From contig NZ_JAFEIF010000007.1 in NCBI RefSeq assembly GCF_017848645.1, positions 105,243 to 169,242 on the forward strand: 64,000 bases of DNA. Direction: 5' to 3'. Of the stretch, positions 51,470-60,426 are shown piece after piece. The position numbers and the translations under genes are program-made. Numbering within the stretch: the first letter of the stretch is position 1; the number at the start of each line of letters is the position of its first letter. The notes beneath the pieces were generated by a model, which worked only from the letters and a program-made list of their open reading frames with translations, was not told the origin of the DNA and made no database searches. The DNA comes from Limnohabitans sp. (GTDB lineage Bacteria > Pseudomonadota > Gammaproteobacteria > Burkholderiales > Burkholderiaceae_C).

Positions 51470-52153
51470 CTAGCGACCCTCCGGCGCTTCGAGCACGTAG
51501 CCCATGCCGCGTACAGTTTGGATCAGCTTGAACTGGTGATCATCATCGATCTTGACGCGCAGACGCCTCATGGCCACCTCGATGACGTTAGTGTCGCTGT
51601 CGAAGTTCATGTCCCAAACCTGAGAGGCGATCAGCGACCTGGGCAGGACTTCTCCCTGCCTACGCATCAGCAGTTCTAGCAATCCAAACTCCTTGGCGGT
51701 GAGATTAAGGCGCTTGCCGTCTCGGGTGACGCGGCGGCGTAGCAGATCAAGTTGGAGGTCTGCCACCTGCAAGATCGTGGATTCGGTGCCACTACGACCG
51801 CGGCGCACAATGGTGCGAACTCGGGCCAAGAGCTCGGCAAAGGAAAACGGCTTGACGAGGTAATCGTCGGCGCCTAATTCAAGCCCCTTCACGCGATCTT
51901 CCACCTGATCGCGGGCGGTGAGAAACATGGCTGGCACTTGTAGGCCTTCATGACGTATCGCCTGCAGGACCTCCCAACCGTTCATGCCCGGCATCATCAC
52001 ATCCAGGATCGCGAGATCGTAGTTACCGCCAAGAGCTAGGTGAAGGCCGTCGGGCCCATTTCTGGCCAAGTCCACAACGAAACCGGCCTCGATCAGTCCC
52101 TGGCGCAGATATGCCCCGGTCTTAGGCTCATCTTCCACAATCAAAATTTTCAT
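51470..52153 (-). CDS. copR: Copper response regulator (CopR/CusR-like, OmpR family)
   Basis: A 227-aa response regulator. The receiver domain begins [25 protein letters not shown]; the phosphorylation site is Asp51 in [13 protein letters not shown]. The winged-helix domain contains [23 protein letters not shown] and [18 protein letters not shown]. The start at 52153 matches the family; a longer frame adds 20 unrelated residues. It likely acts at the dyad in the divergent promoter region next to it. Confidence 0.94.
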   Translation of the reverse strand: MKILIVEDEPKTGAYLRQGLIEAGFVVDLARNGPDGLHLALGGNYDLAILDVMMPGMNGWEVLQAIRHEGLQVPAMFLTARDQVEDRVKGLELGADDYLVKPFSFAELLARVRTIVRRGRSGTESTILQVADLQLDLLRRRVTRDGKRLNLTAKEFGLLELLMRRQGEVLPRSLIASQVWDMNFDSDTNVIEVAMRRLRVKIDDDHQFKLIQTVRGMGYVLEAPEGR

Positions 52154-52213
52154 TGGCAACTGACCCTCTTTGGCAGACCTGAGTATGACGACTTCCATTT
52201 GTTGCGATGGCAA

Positions 52214-52231
52214 GATGACAAATATGTAATC
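52214..52231. promoter_or_regulatory. Putative CopR/CusR box
   Basis: GATGACA (52214-52220), four bases AATA, TGTAATC (52225-52231) forms a dyad with one mismatch. It resembles the known copper boxes of CusR/CopR-type regulators (TGACA-TGTCA-like arms with a 4-bp gap). It sits between copR and the divergent structural genes, so could control both. Confidence 0.65.
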
Positions 52232-52306
52232 TTTTCGACATCGTGCTGACGACTTGGTATTTTAATAATTCCCCCTATCTATGTTACCGATCACATTGAG
52301 GAAACC

Positions 52307-52630
52307 ATGCTCGTCAGACGTTCACTATTATTCGCACAGACATGTCTCGCCCTGAGTTGTGCCATGTTAGCTGGTGTAGCCGCGGCCCAAGCCACCAGCG
52401 AGCCCGTGAAAAATCTTTCGGTGGTGGAAGTTGAGTACAAGTCTGCACTTAGTGACTTCCGCCCCTATAACGACCAGGCCATTCAGTCATGGGTCAAAGC
52501 CAACGACTTGGTAGGTCGTATTGGAGGCTGGCGCAGCTATGCCAAGGAGGTCGCGACAGGTGAGGCCCTGAAGGACGCCTCTGACGTGCCTGATACGCAA
52601 TCTGGTCATCATGGGGGAGTCAAGCCATGA
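52307..52630 (+). CDS. Small exported protein at head of copper operon, unknown function
   Basis: A 107-aa protein with a signal peptide (FAQTCLALSCAMLAGVAAAQA). The mature 80 residues contain VEVEYKSALSDFRPYNDQAIQSWVKANDLVGRIGGWRSYAKE and a short His pair near the end (SGHHGG). It starts 75 bp from the copper box and overlaps the outer-membrane factor gene by 4 bp, so is the first gene of the operon. I recall similar small proteins beside outer-membrane factors of copper operons, but no function is established. Confidence 0.75.
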   Translation: MLVRRSLLFAQTCLALSCAMLAGVAAAQATSEPVKNLSVVEVEYKSALSDFRPYNDQAIQSWVKANDLVGRIGGWRSYAKEVATGEALKDASDVPDTQSGHHGGVKP

Positions 52631-54060
52631 AGCGCATCCCAAGCACCTCGCTAGGGAAACTGGCGCTATCCGCGATCGCCTTGGCCACGCTTGCCGGTTG
52701 CGCCACTGTTAGCCTCGAACAAAACGTTGCCCGGGTGAACGAGGAGGCCAAGAGTTTTGCCGAAGGGCAGATTTCTCTCGCGCGGACTGCCGATGAGCGC
52801 GAACAGCGTGCGCAGGCGGCCCAGAAGCTGCTTCAAAACATTCTGGGTCAGCGCGAGGCGGTCCAGCTGGCGCTCGTCAACAGCCCATCGCTCCAGGCGT
52901 TGCTGGCTCAAGGTTGGGCGGAGTCCGCAGATGCGGCACAAGTGGGCACGATTGCAAACCCGGTCTTCTCCCTGGAACGCATGGTGGCCGGTGATGCGCT
53001 GGAGTTAAACCGTGCGCTTTCCTTTGGTCTGCTCGATATTCTGACCCTCCCTAGTCGCCAGGGAATCGCCAACCGTCGCATCGAAGTGGCCCATCTGCGA
53101 CTGTCGAGTGATGTGGTCGACCAGGTCACCCGCGTGCGCCAGGCATGGGTCCGCGCCGTGGCTGCCCAACAGACGCTTCAGTATGCCAAGCAGGTGTATG
53201 AAAGCGCTGCAGCGAGTGCCGAACTGGCTCGCAGGATGCAGGCCATAGGCAACTTCAATCGCCTCACACGGGCTCGTGAGCAGGCCTTCTATGCGGACGC
53301 AGGGACCCGATTGGCAACAGCAACTCACCAAGTAACTGCTGCCCGCGAAGAGTTCGTACGCGTACTCGGTCTGGATGCCCAACAGGCCCAGATGCTCAAA
53401 CTGCCGGACCGCTTGCCTGAACTACCCAAACAGGCGCTCGATCCGCAGGGCGTTGCGACGTTTGCTACGCGTAACCGCCTCGACATCCGTCTTGCCCAAA
53501 GCACACTGGATGCTTCCGCCAGAGCCCAGGGTTTGAACATGGTCACCAGCATCACCGACATTGAACTGAGGGCCATGCGCAACACCAGCACGAACAGCGT
53601 GGCGGGTGAGCGCAGCGTAGCGCGAGGGTATGAAATCGCGGTACGCCTGCCCATCTTTGATTGGGGGGGCATGCAGCGCGATGCCATGAACGCACGCACC
53701 TTGGCCGCAGCCAATCAGCTTGAGGCGACCGTCCGCTCGGCGGGTTCAAGCTTGCGAGAAAGCTACTCCTCCTATCGCACGGCTTATGACATTGCACGGC
53801 ACAACCGGGACGAGGTGATACCGCTTCGTAAGGTGATCTCAGAAGAGAACCAACTGCGCTACAACGGAATGATCATCGGCATCTTCGAGTTGCTGGCGGA
53901 CTCACGTGATCAGGTCTCTACGGTCATGGCTGCGATCGGAGCCGAGCAGCAGTTTTGGCTAGCGGATGCCGCGCTACAAGCCTCACTGGTCGGGCGACCG
54001 ATGAACACTCCGCTGGCAGCCATGCCCAGTGCGCCAGCCGGTGGCGCTGCGCCTCATTGA
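52627..54060 (+). CDS. Outer-membrane efflux lipoprotein (TolC family)
   Basis: A 477-aa OMF with a lipoprotein leader (LSAIALATLAGCATVS). The first OEP repeat includes QLALVNSPSLQALLAQGWAESADAAQVGTIANPVFSLERM and the second includes YEIAVRLPIFDWGGMQRDAMNARTLAAANQ. A helix-rich coiled region is evident. It has no RND pump or adaptor encoded next to it, so it may work alone, with a pump elsewhere, or as an outer-membrane oxidase partner like CopB. Stop and multicopper oxidase start are directly adjacent. Confidence 0.88.
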   Translation: MKRIPSTSLGKLALSAIALATLAGCATVSLEQNVARVNEEAKSFAEGQISLARTADEREQRAQAAQKLLQNILGQREAVQLALVNSPSLQALLAQGWAESADAAQVGTIANPVFSLERMVAGDALELNRALSFGLLDILTLPSRQGIANRRIEVAHLRLSSDVVDQVTRVRQAWVRAVAAQQTLQYAKQVYESAAASAELARRMQAIGNFNRLTRAREQAFYADAGTRLATATHQVTAAREEFVRVLGLDAQQAQMLKLPDRLPELPKQALDPQGVATFATRNRLDIRLAQSTLDASARAQGLNMVTSITDIELRAMRNTSTNSVAGERSVARGYEIAVRLPIFDWGGMQRDAMNARTLAAANQLEATVRSAGSSLRESYSSYRTAYDIARHNRDEVIPLRKVISEENQLRYNGMIIGIFELLADSRDQVSTVMAAIGAEQQFWLADAALQASLVGRPMNTPLAAMPSAPAGGAAPH

Positions 54061-55488
54061 ATGAAAGATACAACGATGACTTCCAGAAGAGACTTTTTTA
54101 AGTACGCCGGGATTGCTGGTGGTGCCGTGGCCGCCAGCGCGGTCAGCCGCGTGGCGATGGCCGCTCTGCCTGAGCCTGTAATACAGACCAGCCCTAACAC
54201 CATGGCGCCGCTTGTCCCCAACAGCGGACGCGCCTACAACCCGGTGGTGACGCTGAATGGATGGACTTTGCCATGGCGCATGAATCAAGGCGTCAAGGAA
54301 TTTCACCTGGTCGCCGAACCAGTAGTGCGGGAAATGGCCCCTGGCTTTAAAGCCCATCTCTGGGGCTACAACGGCCAGAGCCCGGGGCCCACGATTGAAG
54401 TGGTCGAGGGCGATCGCGTGCGGATCTTCGTGACCAACAAGCTGCCAGAGCATACCTCCATTCACTGGCACGGGCAGCGCCTGCCCAACGGCATGGACGG
54501 TGTGGCCGGACTGAACCAGCCGGCTATTCCCTCCGGCAAGACGTTTGTTTACGAGTTCGTCGCGCGCCGGCCTGGCACCTTCATGTACCACCCGCATGCT
54601 GATGAGATGACACAGATGGCCATGGGCATGATGGGCTTTTGGGTGACCCATCCTAAGGTCAAGAATGATCTGATTGATGAGGTCCAGCGAGACTTCTGCT
54701 TCCTACTCAACGCCTATGACATCGATCCGGGCAGCTACACCCCCAAGATCATGACAATGCTGGACTTCAACCTGTGGAGCTGGAATAGCCGGATATTTCC
54801 AGGCATTGACAGCCTCAATGTTCGCCTGAACGACAAGGTGCGTATTCGCATTGGCAATCTGACGATGACGAACCACCCCATACATTTGCACGGCCATGAG
54901 TTCCTCGTCACTGGTACGGACGGTGGCCCGACACCCAAGAGCACCCGCTGGCATGAAGTGACGACCGATGTGGCCGTCGGTCAGATGCGACAGATCGAGT
55001 TTCTGGCAGATGAGGAAGGGGACTGGGCCTTCCACTGTCACAAAAGCCATCACACCATGAACGCCATGGGTCATAACGTTCCGACATTGATTGGTGTGGA
55101 TCACCGTGGCATCGCCAAGAAGATCAATAACCTGATTCCAGACTACATGGTCATGGGTGAGCGTGGTATGGCCGACATGACTGAGATGGAAATGCCCATC
55201 CCTGACAACACCGCTGCGATGATGACTGGCCAAGGCCCCTTCGGATCGGTCGAAATGGGTGGCATGTTCAGCGTTCTGAAGGTCCGCCGTAATCAAAAGC
55301 CGGGGGACTACAAGGACCCGGGTTGGTACAAGCATCCCGAAGGCACGGTAGCCCATGAATACACCGGGCCGTTGACTGAACCAGCGCGCTTCAAGGCGGA
55401 GGGTGGGCAGTCCATGCCTCGCGCCCAGATGCCCGCCAAAACGACCGAAGTCAAGGTGCGCAAGCCCTCATCACATAGCAATCACTGA
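54061..55488 (+). CDS. copA: Tat-exported multicopper oxidase (CopA-like)
   Basis: A 475-aa periplasmic oxidase that would convert Cu(I) to the less toxic Cu(II). A twin-arginine leader (SRRDFFKYAGIAGGAVAA) starts the protein. Copper ligands are seen in IHWHGQRLP, MYHPHADE, HPIHLHGHEF and HCHKSHHTMNAM (type 1/3 site with axial Met). A Met-rich tail with GERGMADMTEMEMP follows the last site, longer than in CueO. CopA of Pseudomonas is around 600 aa and has its Met-rich stretch internally, so this is a smaller variant. ATG 54061 is used; ATG 54076 is also possible. Confidence 0.93.
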   Translation: MKDTTMTSRRDFFKYAGIAGGAVAASAVSRVAMAALPEPVIQTSPNTMAPLVPNSGRAYNPVVTLNGWTLPWRMNQGVKEFHLVAEPVVREMAPGFKAHLWGYNGQSPGPTIEVVEGDRVRIFVTNKLPEHTSIHWHGQRLPNGMDGVAGLNQPAIPSGKTFVYEFVARRPGTFMYHPHADEMTQMAMGMMGFWVTHPKVKNDLIDEVQRDFCFLLNAYDIDPGSYTPKIMTMLDFNLWSWNSRIFPGIDSLNVRLNDKVRIRIGNLTMTNHPIHLHGHEFLVTGTDGGPTPKSTRWHEVTTDVAVGQMRQIEFLADEEGDWAFHCHKSHHTMNAMGHNVPTLIGVDHRGIAKKINNLIPDYMVMGERGMADMTEMEMPIPDNTAAMMTGQGPFGSVEMGGMFSVLKVRRNQKPGDYKDPGWYKHPEGTVAHEYTGPLTEPARFKAEGGQSMPRAQMPAKTTEVKVRKPSSHSNH

Positions 55489-55510
55489 ATTTTTTTTCCG
55501 GAGTTAACGA

Positions 55511-56005
55511 ATGAAACCCAAGCACATCACTTCTCGCCAAATCTTTGTTTTGGTTGCTCTGACCCTGTCAGCGTCGGCTTTTGCGGCTGGAAAGCACGCC
55601 GGTGGGCATGGCCATGCTGACGAGGAAACCGCAATTGGCAAACCAGGTGTTGCCTCCAAGGTAACGCAGACCATCAATGTCGATATGACGGATAACATGC
55701 GTTACACACCCTCATCTATTCAGGTCAAGCAAGGAGAGACGGTCCGCTTTGTTGTCAAGAATCAAGGAAAGGTCAAGCACGAATTGAGTCTGGGCACCCA
55801 GAAGGAATTGCTCGAGCATCTGGAGCAGATGAAAAAATTCCCAGATATGGAACATGACGAACCTGGCAAAGTGACACTATCTCCAGGACAGCAAGGCGAA
55901 ATTGTTTGGCAATTCACGAAGACTGGAACCGTAAATTTTGCCTGCTTGATGCCAGGCCACTACGAAGCTGGGATGAAGGGCGCGATCAAGGTTGGCAAGA
56001 AGTAA
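55511..56005 (+). CDS. Periplasmic cupredoxin (CopI-like)
   Basis: A 164-aa protein with a signal peptide (IFVLVALTLSASAFAAGKHAGGHGHADEE). The mature part begins His-rich and ends with a plastocyanin-like type 1 copper site: histidine in VKHELSLG, and the cluster CLMPGHYEAGM supplying Cys, His and Met. It resembles CopI, a periplasmic cupredoxin of copper tolerance in betaproteobacteria. A GGAG ribosome site lies 22 bp after copA; it is part of the same operon. Confidence 0.87.
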   Translation: MKPKHITSRQIFVLVALTLSASAFAAGKHAGGHGHADEETAIGKPGVASKVTQTINVDMTDNMRYTPSSIQVKQGETVRFVVKNQGKVKHELSLGTQKELLEHLEQMKKFPDMEHDEPGKVTLSPGQQGEIVWQFTKTGTVNFACLMPGHYEAGMKGAIKVGKK

Positions 56006-56031
56006 TTTCATTACAGGATAGGGCTGCTGAA

Positions 56032-56514
56032 ATGACTGACAAAAACAGTTCAAAAAATTCAACGAGGCGGTTGCTATTGTTGGGAATAGCTTCAATGTGC
56101 TCGTCCTCAATTGCTATTGCAGCCAGCCCAAACGCTATAGCTATACAAGTCTGGAAAGACCCTAACTGTGGCTGTTGCAAAGACTGGATTATTCATTTAG
56201 AAAAGAATAATTTTTCTTTGAAAGTAAACGATCAAGGTAATAACGCAGCGCGGGCTCGACTGGGTATGCCTCAAAAGTTCGCTTCATGTCATACAGCTCT
56301 GGTCGGTGGATATGTGATTGAGGGGCATGTGCCAGCCGAAGACATTCAACGTTTACTCAAAGAAAAACCACAAGCGTTAGGTCTTGCCGTTCCGGGGATG
56401 CCTATCGGATCTCCTGGAATGGACGGTCCTGTCTACGGCGCAAGGCGTGACGCGTATCAAGTCTTGCTAATCCAAAAAGACGGATCATCAAAAGTTTTTA
56501 ACTCTTACTCATGA
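56032..56514 (+). CDS. DUF411 metal-binding protein
   Basis: A 160-aa exported protein of the DUF411 family: leader RRLLLLGIASMCSSSIAIAAS, then the thioredoxin-like start IQVWKDPNCGCCKDWIIHL with a CGCC motif, SCHTALVGGYVIEGHVPAEDIQRLL, and GMPIGSPGMDGP. Members are found near copper resistance genes and have been proposed to bind metal. ATG 56032 begins MTDKNSS; the region upstream in this frame is inside the cupredoxin gene. Confidence 0.85.
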   Translation: MTDKNSSKNSTRRLLLLGIASMCSSSIAIAASPNAIAIQVWKDPNCGCCKDWIIHLEKNNFSLKVNDQGNNAARARLGMPQKFASCHTALVGGYVIEGHVPAEDIQRLLKEKPQALGLAVPGMPIGSPGMDGPVYGARRDAYQVLLIQKDGSSKVFNSYS

Positions 56515-56521
56515 GGAAAAT

Positions 56522-56866
56522 ATGAAAAATATTCAAACGAAAATTGCAATTGCACTATTGACCATTGGTGCGGCTCTTCCCTTAAGCAGTTTTTCCCAAG
56601 CTGTCATGGATCACAGCAAGATGAACATGTCTCAAATGACGCCGTCTTTAACCGACGGAGAGGTCAAGAAAATTGATCTCGAAACTGGCAAGGTCACGAT
56701 CAAACACGGCGAAATCAAACATATGGATATGCCGGGAATGACAATGGTATTTACTGCTAAAGATAAGAGTTTATTGACCAGCATCAAGCCAGGCGAAAAA
56801 ATTAAGTTTATGGTGATCAATGAAGGTGGCAAGATGATCGTCACTGACATCCAGCTAGTTCAGTAA
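56522..56866 (+). CDS. CusF-like periplasmic copper-binding protein
   Basis: A 114-aa protein with a signal peptide (IALLTIGAALPLSSFSQA) and a small OB-like barrel: EVKKIDLETGKVTIKHGEIKHMDMPGMTMVF. In CusF of E. coli the ligands are His36, Trp44, Met47 and Met49; here the corresponding segment is MDMPGMTM, so the tryptophan position is methionine while the two Met ligands are kept. It would shuttle Cu(I). GAGGAAA precedes the ATG. Last gene of the copper operon. Confidence 0.87.
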   Translation: MKNIQTKIAIALLTIGAALPLSSFSQAVMDHSKMNMSQMTPSLTDGEVKKIDLETGKVTIKHGEIKHMDMPGMTMVFTAKDKSLLTSIKPGEKIKFMVINEGGKMIVTDIQLVQ

Positions 56867-57570
56867 GAAAACGTCGCTGCATCGAAAATGTGCAGGGCTC
56901 CCTGTTCATTGGGCGTCATAGCCTGTTGTGCAAATTGGCCCATGCATCAATGGATCCTATCCGTCAGCACTGGATAGGATGTGTGGTAGCGGTCATTGGC
57001 CTATGACCGAACTGACCGGCTGCCGAGCCTGATGGTTAAAGATCGACCGACCGCTACTGGCAGAAAGCCCACAAATGACTGCGGGACACGACCGGCAGCA
57101 ACCGCTACAAACAAGTCAACGTCTTAAAAGATGTGACCGGCTGCAATGGGTCGGAAGCTGACTGACAAAATTTGTGTTGCGAAATAGGAATTTGACATTA
57201 AATGCGGGGGGGTACCGTTCAACCCATGAAAGAGTCAGTGTCAAAGCCATTGATCTCATTGACTGTCCACTGACAGTAATTTTGGAAACCACACACGCAG
57301 AATCACGTTTAAGAATGGCTGAGGCACAACGCGGCAAACCAATCTGGGAGACGTGGGTTGACCGGGCTGGGCCTGTCAAGCTCTTGAAACGAGCCGACTA
57401 TGGTCAGACTGCTTTTGGCTGGGGTGGGAGCAACGGCCCTTGAAGAAAGACGGCGGTAATGGGGGCCTCGCTGGTTGAAAACCAGGTTGACCAAGGTCGG
57501 TCCAGAGAAAAACCATTGACCAGATGCCCAAGTTTCAGATGTCGGTTTGATTTGATGTGCGACCAAGGGG
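56867..57570. other. Non-coding region with hairpin and GACCGGC repeats
   Basis: No gene is convincing in these 704 bp. A perfect 9-bp stem, ATCCTATCC (56954-56962) with GGATAGGAT (56972-56980), follows the CusF-like gene and may end its transcript. GACCGGC(T/A)GC recurs at 57014-57023, 57090-57099 and 57135-57144, and GGTCAT/ATGACC arms lie near 57000. It looks like a degraded mobile or regulatory region. Confidence 0.5.
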
Positions 57571-58314
57571 TCATCGATTGATCTCACGGGAGAAGATGAC
57601 CACTTCCATTCGCCATTCAGGGGATGGGTAGATCCAGTGTTTGCACTTGAGATCAATTTCATGGAATAGATCGAGTGCGATAGGCGCAATCTCTGGCAAC
57701 ACCTTCACCCAAGACTGGCAATGGTGGTAAGCGTTAAGCGCCAACTCTCGTAACTCTTGAGAGGAAATCAATTCTGATTTTTTGACGAGCAAGATGAGCG
57801 CAACCAACGCTTCAAATGTTCCGATTTCTGCCAACCGATAGGCCGTTTTTTCATCAAATTTCTGGAAACGATCTGGTTGCGGGATGGCCTGAAGCATTGG
57901 AGGTGCTGAAACCATCAGGAGATCCGTGATAGCAGGGGCTAATGCTTTCAGCTGATCGTCAATCCATCTCTGATTGAGCTGATCCCCACGCAACACAGCC
58001 CAAATAGGCGAATCAAAGTAGGACGCAGTACCGGGATAGTTTTGATCGGCAATATCAACTGAATATGGCTTGCCGACCATTCTTCGCGGGACACGCAAAC
58101 CCGTTTGATAGCCATCCCATTTACGCGGGCGTACCACCCCTGCCTCTTTGTGTTTAACGATGGACGGCTCTATTGCCAACTCAATGGCGTAGGCACTTGG
58201 CAAACCCGACCTGGCTTTGACGGCATAAAACCAGACCTTCGTGCGCAAGACATCAATCGGATTTCGCTTGGGGCGACCCGGCTTTGGCGGTTGCAAAAAG
58301 GTGGGCATGGTCAT
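57571..58314 (-). CDS. Unknown protein, divergent from a small HTH-like gene
   Basis: A 247-aa cytoplasmic protein; no known domain recognised. It starts with a basic PPKPGRPKRNPIDVLRTKVWFYAVKARSGLPSAYAIELAIEP, then contains VKHKEAGVVRPRKWDGYQTGLRVPRRMV and a helical C-terminus (LAEIGTFEALVALILLVKKSELISSQELRELALNAYHHCQSW). The basic N-terminus with a helix pair could bind DNA. It is divergent from the small gene at 58404; the 89-bp gap has GTTCGGGT (58339-58346) and ACCCGAAC (58394-58401) inverted arms. Carried between copper genes and istA in the IS21-type element, so may serve the element. Confidence 0.6.
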   Translation of the reverse strand: MTMPTFLQPPKPGRPKRNPIDVLRTKVWFYAVKARSGLPSAYAIELAIEPSIVKHKEAGVVRPRKWDGYQTGLRVPRRMVGKPYSVDIADQNYPGTASYFDSPIWAVLRGDQLNQRWIDDQLKALAPAITDLLMVSAPPMLQAIPQPDRFQKFDEKTAYRLAEIGTFEALVALILLVKKSELISSQELRELALNAYHHCQSWVKVLPEIAPIALDLFHEIDLKCKHWIYPSPEWRMEVVIFSREINR

Positions 58315-58403
58315 GGTGTACAGAAACTCCGATTATCCGTTCGGGTTCCACAATTGCTAACTTTCGGAAACACTGCGTGACAACCGTAGAGAGACCCGAA
58401 CAA

Positions 58404-58667
58404 ATGACCACGAGTTCATGCGAGCCAGGCACCTTGGCTGAAAAATTGAAAACAGAAATGGAGCAAACCCATGGCCCACTGCTGGGAGGCCTGCGGTTGG
58501 CCAACGCTCTGGGACACGCCAGTGTGGCGGGGCTAAGACAAGCCAGATACCGTGGTCAAGTCGCCGTAACGCTGTTCACGTTGCCACATCGACGAGGTTT
58601 TTATGCACTCACCAGAGATGTCGCCCACTGGCTTGCGCAGGCACGGATCACGTCTAGCACTGAATAA
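58404..58667 (+). CDS. Small HTH-like protein, unknown function
   Basis: An 87-aa protein beginning MTTSSCEPGTLAEKLK. The core GPLLGGLRLANALGHASVAGLRQARYRGQVAVTLFTLPHRRGFYALTRDVAHWLAQ resembles short helix-turn-helix proteins seen on plasmids and islands, where a LGY/H-S-x-A-x-x-QA unit is followed by an RRG-FAL-DVA-WL tail. Paired divergently with the 247-aa gene. A role as repressor of that gene is possible. Confidence 0.6.
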   Translation: MTTSSCEPGTLAEKLKTEMEQTHGPLLGGLRLANALGHASVAGLRQARYRGQVAVTLFTLPHRRGFYALTRDVAHWLAQARITSSTE

Positions 58668-58722
58668 AACGAGGAGGAAAAAACCAGAACGACGCTAAAT
58701 CTAGCCACCCAGAAACGCAAAA

Positions 58723-58744
58723 GCCCGAGGCGGACACCTCGGGC
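58723..58744 (-). terminator. Hairpin upstream of istA
   Basis: GCCCGAGG (58723-58730) and CCTCGGGC (58737-58744) form a perfect 8-bp stem with a 6-nt loop. On the minus strand it is followed by TTTTG, so it would work as a terminator for leftward transcripts. Another stem, GAGTGCA with TGCACTC near 58841-58866, lies before the AAAGGAG ribosome site of istA and could damp transposase expression. Confidence 0.5.
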
Positions 58745-58887
58745 CTAGCGTCCGACCGAAGCCGAATCAAGTAGTACCTTGTGGGTTGGAGTATCGGTCG
58801 AGCATCCCCTCATGTCAAGTGGGCGGGAGTGGGTTAACTCACCCCGAGTGCATGCCTCCTGCACTCGTTTGACCAAAGGAGCAGCCC

Positions 58888-60426
58888 ATGAGGCTACCCG
58901 TTCATTTGCAGCGTGACATTGCACGCCAGCACTTTTATGACCCGACGTTGGCTCACCGAGCAATTTCAAGAACAACAGGGACGCACCACGACACGATCCG
59001 AAAATTTCGACAGCAAGTGGATGCCTCTGGCTTGAGTTGGCAAGAGCTTTCGCCGTTAGATGATGATGCCTGGCGGGCAGCACTTGGAACCCAAGATCGA
59101 TCTATTGCGCAACTCAAGACGCATCCAGATTGTGAATTGATTCATGCCGAAATGCGGCGACCCGACGCAACTCTGGAGCGTCTTTGGCGAGAGTGGCGCG
59201 AGACCACCCCCGACGGGGTGGGCTACTCACAATTTGCCATGCTCTATAGAGCTTGGACAAAAAATCAACATGTGGTGATGCGACGCACGCACCGACCAGT
59301 TGAAAAGCTGTTTGTGGATTTTGCGGGCCGGACCGTTGAAATCCGAGATCAAAACGGTGGCCCATCGACCTTTGCTCAAATCTTTGTGGCTGTGCTTGGG
59401 TACTCAAACTACACGTACATCGAAGCTACGGCGAGTCAGACCACCAAAGACTGGCTGAAATGTCACGCTAATTGTTTCGAGGCTCTGGGTGGTGTGCCAG
59501 AGTGGGTCGTCAGCGACAACCTTAAAGCGGCCGTTTGGCGGCGTGAACGGGATCGAACGGTGATCAACCCCGCCTACAGAGATTGCCTGAGCCATTACGA
59601 CACGGCACCTTTACCAACGGGGGCACGAAAACCCAAACACAAAGCCAAGGCTGAAGTGGGAGTGCAAATCGCTCAACGATGGGCTTTGTTTTCACTTCGT
59701 GATCGCATTTTCTTCAGCCTTGCCGAGTTGAATGCAGAACTCCGGATCAAGGCCGAAGAAATGAATCGCCATCCATTTAAACGGCTCCCTGGCTGTCGAT
59801 TGGATCGCTTTTTGGAAACAGAAAAAGCGAGCCTCAAGCCATTGCCTGGAACGGCATTTGAATTGAGTGATTGGCGATATAGCGTCAGGGTACAGGATGA
59901 CTATCACGTCGAACATCAAAGACGCTTCTATTCAGTGCCTCACACGCTTGCACGAGAAAGCGTGGACCTCAGGTTTACAGCCACTGTGATTGAAATTTTC
60001 CACCGAGGTCGAAGGGTTGCCCTTCACCCTTTGATTGAGATACAAGGAAATGCCAGAACGATACCAGAGCATCGGCCCGTCATACACAGCCGAGTGCTTG
60101 ATGCCGAACCTCGGGCATTGTTGGCATGGGCGATGAACGTCGGCGGCAATGTGGAGTTGATGATTCGGCATCAACTTGAAAACCGAAGCGACATCACAAA
60201 CGGCGTCAAAGCTGCACGACGAATGCGTGATCTCGCAAGGGACTACGGTGAGGCCCGATTTGAAGAGGTCTGCGCCTACGCGATGCCATTGAATATCACC
60301 TCACTTCGCAGCATCACATCCATCCTCAAAGAGGATGCAGACAAACGTTTTTCTATCACTCAAGCACCCAAAGTCAAAATCATTGGTGAATTGCGTGGTC
60401 CTAGTTATTTTGGAGAATCAGCATGA
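58888..60426 (+). CDS. istA: IS21-family transposase IstA
   Basis: A 512-aa transposase. An N-terminal HTH (LAHRAISRTTGTHHDTIRKFRQQ) precedes the DDE core: VEKLFVDFAGRTVEI (first Asp), WVVSDNLKAAV (second Asp) and HKAKAEVGVQIAQRW (Glu). A C-terminal beta domain follows (DYHVEHQRRFYSVPH). Length matches IS21 IstA. It overlaps istB by 4 bp (ATGA). The matched right end is about 160 bp after istB, but the matched left end is 9.6 kb upstream, beyond the copper genes. Confidence 0.95.
   Translation: MRLPVHLQRDIARQHFYDPTLAHRAISRTTGTHHDTIRKFRQQVDASGLSWQELSPLDDDAWRAALGTQDRSIAQLKTHPDCELIHAEMRRPDATLERLWREWRETTPDGVGYSQFAMLYRAWTKNQHVVMRRTHRPVEKLFVDFAGRTVEIRDQNGGPSTFAQIFVAVLGYSNYTYIEATASQTTKDWLKCHANCFEALGGVPEWVVSDNLKAAVWRRERDRTVINPAYRDCLSHYDTAPLPTGARKPKHKAKAEVGVQIAQRWALFSLRDRIFFSLAELNAELRIKAEEMNRHPFKRLPGCRLDRFLETEKASLKPLPGTAFELSDWRYSVRVQDDYHVEHQRRFYSVPHTLARESVDLRFTATVIEIFHRGRRVALHPLIEIQGNARTIPEHRPVIHSRVLDAEPRALLAWAMNVGGNVELMIRHQLENRSDITNGVKAARRMRDLARDYGEARFEEVCAYAMPLNITSLRSITSILKEDADKRFSITQAPKVKIIGELRGPSYFGESA

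Noticed and set aside
57174..57689. Overlapping short frames on both strands near 57.2-57.7 kb
   Set aside because: Neither has family features or start signals, and they conflict with each other and with the gene at 57571.
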